Origin: Bradyrhizobium sp. CCGUVB4N
GTDB taxonomy: Bacteria > Pseudomonadota > Alphaproteobacteria > Rhizobiales > Xanthobacteraceae
Direction: 5' to 3'
Length of the DNA stretch: 64,000 nt
Assembly: GCF_024199945.1 (NCBI RefSeq)
Contig: NZ_JANADP010000001.1
Coordinates: 3,162,001 to 3,226,000 of the forward strand
Shown here: positions 58,259-64,000 of the stretch, piece after piece
Position numbering within the stretch: position 1 is the first letter of the stretch
Layout of the letters: every line of letters starts with the position of its first letter
Made by a program: the position numbers and the translations under genes
Notes under the pieces: generated by a model
The model's database searches: none
What the model saw: only the letters and a program-made list of their open reading frames with translations
Told to the model about the DNA's origin: nothing

Positions 58259-58945
58259 CTAATGCTCATGTCCGTGCTCCGGCAGCGTCACCCCGAACAC
58301 CTTGACCAGATCCGCTACCTGCTCTGGCGAAAGATGGCGCGGGTTCATCCCGCGCAGCAGCAGATAGAGCTTCGCAGTCTCCTCCAGCTCCTCGGTCGCG
58401 AATACCGCCGCTTCCAGCGTGTCGCCTGCGACCACCGGGCCGTGATTGGCGAGCAGCACGGATGAATATTTCCCGGCCAGTCCCTTGATCGCATCCGCAA
58501 CCGCTGGATCGCCGGGTCGGTAATAGGGCACGAGCGCGGTGGCGCCGCATTTCATCAGATAATAGGCGGTCATCGGCGGCAGCGCGGCGCGCGGGTCGAT
58601 CTCGGGCAGCATCGAGAGCGCGACCGAATGGGTGGAGTGCAGATGCACGATCGCCCGCGCGCTCCCGCGCGTATCGTAGAGTGCGGTATGCAGCGGAACT
58701 TCCTTGGTCGGCGCATCGCCGGACGTGAGCCGGCCCTGCCAATCCAGCCGCGACAGCTTTGCCGGATCAAGGAAGCCGAGCGAGGCGTTGGTCGGCGTCA
58801 CCAGCCAGCCGCCGCCGTCCAGCCTGACACTGATATTGCCGGAGGAGCCCGGTGTCAGGCCGCGCTCGAACAGGGACCGTCCGAAGCGGCAGATATCCTC
58901 ACGCAGTCTTGTCTCGTTGCCGGTTTCAGTTCTCATGGCCGTCAT
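58259..58945 (-). CDS. otnC: 3-oxo-tetronate 4-phosphate decarboxylase (OtnC), class II aldolase family
   Basis: A 228-aa zinc-dependent class II aldolase/adducin-fold enzyme. Metal-binding His occur in AIVHLHSTHSVALSM and VLLANHGPVV; the phosphate-binding block is GLTPGSSGNISVRL. OtnC splits 3-oxo-tetronate 4-phosphate to dihydroxyacetone phosphate and CO2, the last step of the threonate/erythronate pathway (established). It is divergent from ltnD. An ATG at 58936 is an alternative start. Confidence 0.9.
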   Translation of the reverse strand: MTAMRTETGNETRLREDICRFGRSLFERGLTPGSSGNISVRLDGGGWLVTPTNASLGFLDPAKLSRLDWQGRLTSGDAPTKEVPLHTALYDTRGSARAIVHLHSTHSVALSMLPEIDPRAALPPMTAYYLMKCGATALVPYYRPGDPAVADAIKGLAGKYSSVLLANHGPVVAGDTLEAAVFATEELEETAKLYLLLRGMNPRHLSPEQVADLVKVFGVTLPEHGHEH

Positions 58946-59061
58946 GCTCGCTTGTCTCACGCTTTGGCAGCGCGGCCAAGCCGTGTTATTCGAGATCACG
59001 AGCCGCCGCAAAGGCGGCCCTCCGGGAAACGTTCGCAAGAATAAGTCGAAGGGTTAGTTGC

Positions 59062-59979
59062 ATGTCCGCCTCCATCTCACAAAATCAGCGCATCGCCGTC
59101 ATCGGGCTCGGTTCGATGGGGTACGGCATGGCGACCTCGCTGAAACGCGCCGGCCATACGGTGACCGGCTGCGACGTTTCGGCCGATGCGGTCGCGCGGT
59201 TTGTGAAGGACGGGGGCGCGGGCGCCACAACGCCGGCCGAGGCGGCCAAGGGCGCGGACATCGTCGTCAGCGTGGTCGTCAACGCCGCGCAAACCGAAGC
59301 GATCCTGTTCGGCAAGGACGGTGTCGCCGAGACCCTGCCGAAGGATGCCGTCTTCATCTCCTCCGCGACCATGGATCCCGACGTGGCGCGGCGCCTGGCC
59401 AAACAGCTGGAGGCGACCGGCCGGAATTACCTGGATGCGCCCATCTCCGGCGGTGCGCAGCGCGCCGCCGAGGGCGAACTGACGATCCTCGCTTCCGGCA
59501 GCCCGGCTGCCTTTGCAAAGGCGCGTCCCGCGCTCGATGCCATGGCGGCAAAGCTCTACGAACTCGGCGATGCCGCGGGGCAGGGCGCCGCGTTCAAGAT
59601 GATCAACCAGCTGCTGGCCGGCGTGCATATCGCTGCCGCGAGCGAAGCGATGGCGTTCGCCGCCAAGCAGGGGCTCGACATCCGCAAGGTCTACGAGGTG
59701 ATCACCGCGTCCGCCGGCAATTCCTGGATGTTCGAGAACCGCATGCCGCACGTGCTCGACGGCGACTACACGCCGCGCAGCGCGGTGGAGATCTTCGTCA
59801 AGGATCTCGGCATCATCCAGGACATGGCGCGCAGCGCCAGATTTCCGGTTCCGGTTTCCGCCGCAGCCCTCCAGATGTTCCTGATGACATCAGCCGCGGG
59901 CATGGGGCGTGACGACGATGCGTCGGTGGCGCGAATGTATGCGCAGGTCACCGGCGTCAAACTTCCCGGCGACAAGTAG
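59062..59979 (+). CDS. ltnD: L-threonate dehydrogenase (LtnD), beta-hydroxyacid dehydrogenase family
   Basis: A 305-aa NAD-dependent dehydrogenase. The N-terminal Rossmann motif is IAVIGLGSMGYGMATSLKRAGH, the substrate motif is YLDAPISGGAQRAAEG, and the catalytic Lys lies in AAFKMINQLLAGVHIA. LtnD oxidises L-threonate at C2 to 2-oxo-tetronate. ATG at 59062 starts the domain. It leads a three-gene run with otnI (12-base gap) and otnK. Confidence 0.92.
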   Translation: MSASISQNQRIAVIGLGSMGYGMATSLKRAGHTVTGCDVSADAVARFVKDGGAGATTPAEAAKGADIVVSVVVNAAQTEAILFGKDGVAETLPKDAVFISSATMDPDVARRLAKQLEATGRNYLDAPISGGAQRAAEGELTILASGSPAAFAKARPALDAMAAKLYELGDAAGQGAAFKMINQLLAGVHIAAASEAMAFAAKQGLDIRKVYEVITASAGNSWMFENRMPHVLDGDYTPRSAVEIFVKDLGIIQDMARSARFPVPVSAAALQMFLMTSAAGMGRDDDASVARMYAQVTGVKLPGDK

Positions 59980-59991
59980 AAGAGGATTCCA

Positions 59992-60774
59992 ATGCCCCGT
60001 TTCGCCGCCAACCTCTCGATGATGTTCACCGAGGTGCCGTTCCTCGACCGCTTCGATGCCGCCGCCCAGGCCGGCTTCACCGCTGTCGAGTTTCTCTTTC
60101 CCTATGAGCATCCGGTCGAAGCGATCGGCGAGCGGCTCAAGCGCAACGGTTTGACACAGGCACTGTTCAATCTGCCGCCGGGCGACTGGAATGCCGGCGA
60201 GAAAGGTTTTGCCGCGCTGCCGGCGCGCTTTGCCGATCTCAAGGCGAGCCTGGAGACGGCGCTGCCTTACGCCAAGGCGACCGGCGTCAAGCGGCTGCAT
60301 CTGATGGCGGGCATCGCCAACCGCGGCGAACGGGTCGCAATCGAGGCCTTCTACAAATCGGTGGCGTGGGCCGCGGAATTCTTCGCGCCGCATGGCATCG
60401 ACATCGTGCTCGAGCCGATCAATTCCCGCAATGTGCCGGGCTATTTCCTCAATGATTTCGGCTTTGCGCGCGACCTGATCCAGGAGTTGCGGCTTCCCAA
60501 CCTGAAACTGCAGTTCGACATCTATCATTGCGGGATCATCCATGGCGATGTCACCATGCGGCTGCGCGAGATGATGCCGATCATCGGCCACATCCAGATC
60601 GCCAGCATTCCCTCGCGCAACGAGCCCGACGGCGAGGAGCTCAATTATCCGTTCCTGTTCGAAGAGCTCGATCGGCTCGGCTATGCCGGCTTCGTCGGCT
60701 GCGAATACAATCCGCGGGGCAAGACCACCGATGGGCTTGCCTGGTTCAAGTCCTATGCGGGAGTGAAGCCGTGA
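59992..60774 (+). CDS. otnI: 2-oxo-tetronate isomerase (OtnI), hydroxypyruvate isomerase family
   Basis: A 260-aa TIM-barrel isomerase. Typical segments are MPRFAANLSMMFTEVPFLDRF, AAQAGFTAVEFLFPYEH, IVLEPINSRNVPGYFL and GFVGCEYNPRGKTTDGLAW, with Glu metal ligands. It converts 2-oxo-tetronate to 3-oxo-tetronate. Its TGA overlaps the otnK GTG start (GTGA), so translation is coupled. Confidence 0.93.
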   Translation: MPRFAANLSMMFTEVPFLDRFDAAAQAGFTAVEFLFPYEHPVEAIGERLKRNGLTQALFNLPPGDWNAGEKGFAALPARFADLKASLETALPYAKATGVKRLHLMAGIANRGERVAIEAFYKSVAWAAEFFAPHGIDIVLEPINSRNVPGYFLNDFGFARDLIQELRLPNLKLQFDIYHCGIIHGDVTMRLREMMPIIGHIQIASIPSRNEPDGEELNYPFLFEELDRLGYAGFVGCEYNPRGKTTDGLAWFKSYAGVKP

Positions 60775-62048
60775 CACTTGCGCTGGGCTGCATCGCCGAC
60801 GACTATACCGGCGCCTCCGATCTCGCCAACACGCTGACGCGCGCCGGTTTGCGCACGGTGCAGACCATCGGCGTGCCCGCGGACGATCTGAAGCTACCCG
60901 ACGTGGACGCGGTCGTGGTGTCGCTGAAGAGCCGCTCGATCGAGGCGGGGCTTGCCGTCTCGCGCTCGCGCGCGGCCGAGACATGGCTGCGTGGTCGCGG
61001 CGCGGGCCACGTGCTGTTCAAGATCTGCTCGACCTTCGATTCGACGGATGCAGGCAATATCGGGCCGGTGATGGATGCGCTGCGCGCCGATTGCGGTGCA
61101 GCCGTCGTGCTGGTGACGCCGGCCTTTCCTGAGACCGGCCGCACCGTCTACCAGGGCAATCTGTTCGTTGGCGCCGTGCCGCTGAACGAGAGCCCGCTCA
61201 AGGACCATCCACTCAATCCGATGCATGATTCCAACCTGGTGCGCGTGTTGGCGCGCCAGAGCAAGACGCAGATCGGTCTCGTCGATCTCGCGACGCTGTC
61301 GCGGGGGGCGGAGGCCGTGCAGGCCAGGCTTGCCGAATTATCGGGCAAGGGCATCGGCGCCGCGATCATCGACGCGGTGTTCGACCGCGATCTCGAGACC
61401 ATCGGCCTTGTCGCCGCGGAGCACCGGCTGTCGGTCGGTGCCTCCGGGATCGGCCTCGGGCTCGCCCGCGCGCTGGTATCGACCGGCAAGGTCAAGTCGG
61501 CCGCCACCGGCAGCGAGCAGGGCGCCGCCGTTGGTGGGCAGGTGGCGTGTCTCGCGGGAAGCTGCTCGCAGGCCACCCTGCAGCAGATCGCCAACGCCGA
61601 ACGGGTCATGCCGGTGCTTCGTCTCGACCCCGACCGTATTCTTACGGGCGCAAACGAAACGCAGCGCGCGCTGGACTGGGCGAAGGAGCGATTGGCTCAG
61701 GGGCCCGTGCTGATTGCATCGAGCGCGACGCCGGCCGACGTCGCTGCGCTCCAGGCGCGTCACGGCCGCGATGCCGCAGGCCATGCGATCGAGCAGACGA
61801 TGGCCGATATCGCCGAAAGCCTAGTGAAATCAGGCGTGCGGCGACTGATCGTCGCAGGCGGTGAGACATCAGGGGCGGTCGTCGATCGGCTGAAGATTCC
61901 CGGATTTCTCGTAGGGGCAGAGATCGCCGCGGGCGTCCCGGTGCTGCGCGCGGTGGGCGCTGCGGCCGGTGACATGCTGCTCGCGTTGAAGTCCGGTAAT
62001 TTCGGCGGGCCGGAGTTTTTTGCGGATGCGATTAGGCTCATGCGCTGA
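60771..62048 (+). CDS. otnK: 3-oxo-tetronate kinase (OtnK), DUF1537 family
   Basis: A 425-aa four-carbon acid sugar kinase. The N-terminal domain starts LGCIADDYTGASDLANTLTRAGLRT and has FKICSTFDSTDAGNIGPV; the C-terminal nucleotide-binding domain has VAGGETSGAVVDRL and GDMLLALKSGNFGGPEFF. It phosphorylates 3-oxo-tetronate at O4. GTG start at 60771 within the otnI stop. Together with OtnC, LtnD and OtnI the pathway to dihydroxyacetone phosphate is complete. Confidence 0.93.
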   Translation: MTLALGCIADDYTGASDLANTLTRAGLRTVQTIGVPADDLKLPDVDAVVVSLKSRSIEAGLAVSRSRAAETWLRGRGAGHVLFKICSTFDSTDAGNIGPVMDALRADCGAAVVLVTPAFPETGRTVYQGNLFVGAVPLNESPLKDHPLNPMHDSNLVRVLARQSKTQIGLVDLATLSRGAEAVQARLAELSGKGIGAAIIDAVFDRDLETIGLVAAEHRLSVGASGIGLGLARALVSTGKVKSAATGSEQGAAVGGQVACLAGSCSQATLQQIANAERVMPVLRLDPDRILTGANETQRALDWAKERLAQGPVLIASSATPADVAALQARHGRDAAGHAIEQTMADIAESLVKSGVRRLIVAGGETSGAVVDRLKIPGFLVGAEIAAGVPVLRAVGAAAGDMLLALKSGNFGGPEFFADAIRLMR

Positions 62049-62089
62049 GCGCAGAGCATTTTTAGTCGCTCATTCACTTCTTTAAGGTT

Positions 62090-62103
62090 CCGTACTCGTA
62101 CGG
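62090..62103. promoter_or_regulatory. Small palindrome upstream of the chemoreceptor gene
   Basis: Arms CCGTAC and GTACGG (perfect) around TC, about 107 bases before the chemoreceptor ATG. It may be an operator or part of the 5' untranslated region; no regulator is adjacent. Confidence 0.3.
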
Positions 62104-62209
62104 AGTCGTAGTTAACAACTGCTCAGTCGCTTTGTTGTTGGATGTCGGCGCCGCCGCTTTTGGTTGATCCATTCGACGCGCCGCCGCGCCAACGCAAAGA
62201 GACCCGATT

Positions 62210-63901
62210 ATGCTCGCCACCATCTCCATCCGCGCCAAGATCATCAGTGTCGTGGCGTTCCTGCTGGTTGCGATGACCGGCATGGGCCTGCTCGCCGTCA
62301 TGAAGATGCGGTCGATGAATGCCAATACAACGGACATCACCACGAGCTGGCTGCCGAGCGTGCGGGTGCTCGGCGAGATCCGGGCGAGCGTCATCACCTA
62401 TCGCAACGTGGTCCGCCAGCACATGCTGGCCGAGACCCTGGAAGACAAGCTCGCCAACGAGAAGACCGCCGGCACTGTAATGGAGGCGCTCGGCAAGTCC
62501 CGTAAGAGCTACGAGCCGATGATCACCTCCCCGGAGGAGCGGAGGCTGTACAACGAATGGGCCAAGCTCTGGGATGATTACAAGAAGGGTACCGAAGAGG
62601 TCTTCGCGTTGTCGCGCAAGGAGGCCGGCAAGATCCCGCATGAAGCCCAGGAGTTGAACACCAAGACGGTCAACAAGATCGGCCTCGCGTCAGATGAGGT
62701 GCTGACCAAGGACATCGAGCTCAATACTCAGGGCGGTGATCAGGCTGCAAAGGATGCCGCCGACAGCTACTATTACGCCTTCATGCTGGTCTCGATCATC
62801 CTCGGTGCCGCCGTCATCATCGGCATCGGCGTCAGCTTCTACCTGGTCCAGGACGTTTCCGCGGGCATCAATTCGATCATCCAGCCGATGCAGGCGCTGG
62901 GTCGCGGCGATCTCTCCGCTGAAGTCCCGCATCGCGGCGAGAAGACCGAGATCGGCTCGATGGCCGACGTGCTCCAGGTCTTCAAGGAGGCTCTGATCGC
63001 CAAGAAGGCTGCCGACGAAGCTGCCGCGGCCGACGCCGAGGCCAAGATCGAGCGCGGCCGCCGCGTCGACGGCATCACCCGCGACTTCGAAACGATGATC
63101 GGCGAGATCGTCCAGACCGTCTCGTCGGCCTCGACCCAGCTCGAAGCTTCCGCCTCGACGCTGACCTCGAGCGCCGACCGCTCGCAGCGGATGGCGACCA
63201 CCGTTGCCGCCGCCTCGGAAGAAGCATCCACCAACGTCCAGTCGGTGGCTTCTGCCACCGAAGAGATGGCCTCCTCGGTCGGCGAGATCAGCCGCCAGGT
63301 GCAGGAATCGGCGCGGATGGCGGGCGACGCCGTTGGCCAGGCCCGTGCCACCACCGACCGCGTCAGCGAGCTCTCCAAGGCTGCGTCCCGCATCGGCGAC
63401 GTCGTCGAGCTGATCAACACCATCGCCGGCCAGACCAACCTGCTGGCGCTGAACGCGACGATCGAAGCGGCGCGCGCCGGTGAGGCCGGCCGCGGCTTCG
63501 CGGTGGTCGCCTCCGAAGTGAAGGCGCTCGCCGAGCAGACCGCCAAGGCGACCGGCGAGATCGGCCAGCAGATCTCCGGCATCCAGGCGGCCACCAATGA
63601 CTCGGTCGGCGCGATCAAGGAGATCTCCTCGACCATCGAGCGTCTCTCGGAAATCTCCTCGGCGATCGCCGCCGCAGTGGAAGAGCAGGGCGCGGCGACC
63701 CAGGAAATCGCCCGCAACGTCCAGCAGGCGGCCCAGGGTACCCAGCAGGTCTCGTCCAACATCACCGACGTGCAGCGCGGCGCCACCGAGACCGGCACCG
63801 CCTCCTCGCAGGTGCTCTCTGCCGCACAGATGCTGTCCAACGACTCGGCCCGGTTGAAGACGGAAGTCAGCAAGTTTCTGACCAATGTCCGCGCGGCGTA
63901 A
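62210..63901 (+). CDS. Methyl-accepting chemotaxis protein
   Basis: A 563-aa chemoreceptor. Helix 1 (about residues 10-31), a four-helix-bundle periplasmic sensor domain (about 35-185), helix 2 (about 188-212, [22 protein letters not shown]), a HAMP domain (about 213-265) and a long cytoplasmic coiled-coil signalling domain follow. The hairpin tip is [36 protein letters not shown]. There is no C-terminal CheR-binding pentapeptide. No che genes are nearby, so it signals through an array encoded elsewhere. Ligand unknown; proximity to tetronate genes is only suggestive. Confidence 0.94.
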   Translation: MLATISIRAKIISVVAFLLVAMTGMGLLAVMKMRSMNANTTDITTSWLPSVRVLGEIRASVITYRNVVRQHMLAETLEDKLANEKTAGTVMEALGKSRKSYEPMITSPEERRLYNEWAKLWDDYKKGTEEVFALSRKEAGKIPHEAQELNTKTVNKIGLASDEVLTKDIELNTQGGDQAAKDAADSYYYAFMLVSIILGAAVIIGIGVSFYLVQDVSAGINSIIQPMQALGRGDLSAEVPHRGEKTEIGSMADVLQVFKEALIAKKAADEAAAADAEAKIERGRRVDGITRDFETMIGEIVQTVSSASTQLEASASTLTSSADRSQRMATTVAAASEEASTNVQSVASATEEMASSVGEISRQVQESARMAGDAVGQARATTDRVSELSKAASRIGDVVELINTIAGQTNLLALNATIEAARAGEAGRGFAVVASEVKALAEQTAKATGEIGQQISGIQAATNDSVGAIKEISSTIERLSEISSAIAAAVEEQGAATQEIARNVQQAAQGTQQVSSNITDVQRGATETGTASSQVLSAAQMLSNDSARLKTEVSKFLTNVRAA

Positions 63902-63926
63902 GCCTAAAGACGATGTCATTCTGAAA

Positions 63927-63952
63927 GCGGCGCCTTTGGGCGCCGCTTTTTT
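63927..63952 (+). terminator. Rho-independent terminator after the chemoreceptor gene
   Basis: Stem GCGGCGCC/GGCGCCGC with TTTG loop followed by six T. A strong intrinsic terminator 25 bases after the stop. The last 48 bases of the window hold nothing recognised. Confidence 0.92.
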
Positions 63953-64000
63953 GTGGGTGAGAGCCGTCTCTGTAATCTTCCGGGCGGCGGTTGCATATCT

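Noticed and set aside
59002..59018. GCCGCC-GCAAA-GGCGGC hairpin as an attenuator before ltnD
   Set aside because: The stem is short and GC-only, has no T-run and lies in a region where such stems are common by chance.
62080..62120. An EcfG-type general stress promoter before the chemoreceptor
   Set aside because: The GGAAC and CGTT elements are not found with the right spacing; only a small palindrome is present.
1..64000. tRNA, rRNA, CRISPR array, toxin-antitoxin or phage genes
   Set aside because: I looked for their typical motifs and repeat spacing on both strands and saw none. A dedicated RNA gene search would be needed to exclude small RNAs.

Overview
This window is a 64 kb stretch of a high-GC alphaproteobacterial chromosome, most likely Bradyrhizobium or a close relative in the Nitrobacteraceae. 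The gene families fit (a CYP102-type self-sufficient P450, Aap- and Liv-type ABC transporters, phasin and PHA synthase, a full paaABCDE set), and so do the palindromic intergenic repeats found in at least six gaps. I saw no tRNA, rRNA, CRISPR array, prophage or defence cluster. The only mobile element is one IS110-family insertion.

Layout. (1) 1-4193, minus strand: peptide/nickel-type ABC transporter (binding protein, two permeases, ATPase cut by the window edge). (2) 4570-19171: a lipid and storage-polymer neighbourhood, with a DUF6489 protein coupled to an alpha/beta hydrolase, a WS/DGAT acyltransferase, an epoxide hydrolase, a CYP102-type P450-reductase fusion, a translationally coupled PhaE-like/PhaC/GNAT trio, a phasin behind a perfect palindrome, and a second alpha/beta hydrolase paralogous to the first. 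(3) 19700-26160: paaX and paaABCDE-paaI-paaK, the upper phenylacetate pathway (CoA activation and ring epoxidation); ring-opening genes are not here. (4) 26266-27394: an IS110 element inside a palindromic repeat, with a noncoding end that reads as a bridge RNA. (5) 27465-37550: MDR oxidoreductase, YeeE/YedE transporter, a DMT exporter divergent from its MocR regulator, and a five-gene minus-strand run (ferredoxin, P450, MHS transporter, molybdopterin oxidoreductase, hydrolase-OsmC fusion) divergent from a TetR regulator. (6) 37547-44062: an amino-acid cluster with racemase, AapJ-like binding protein, class III aminotransferase and RpiR regulator divergent from AapQ/AapM permeases. (7) 44514-52378: amidase, an atypical SDR, tartrate/D-malate dehydrogenase, a carbamoylase/hydroxyacid dehydrogenase/Ldh2 operon and a LysR regulator. 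(8) 52498-62048: DUF1445 protein, a complete Liv-type ABC transporter, and the four tetronate-catabolic genes otnC, ltnD, otnI and otnK. (9) 62210-63901: a chemoreceptor with a strong terminator.

The most striking observation is the IS110 element. Its core is CT, it splits a palindromic repeat, and its 177-nt noncoding end folds into a 5' hairpin plus two looped stems. Short guide segments in those loops match the left target, right target, left donor and right donor, all in register with the CT core. This is the arrangement described for IS621 bridge RNAs, and here it can be read from one locus. Several regulator genes also sit beside perfect inverted repeats (RpiR, LysR, TetR, the phasin promoter, the tartrate dehydrogenase promoter), which gives specific operator predictions.
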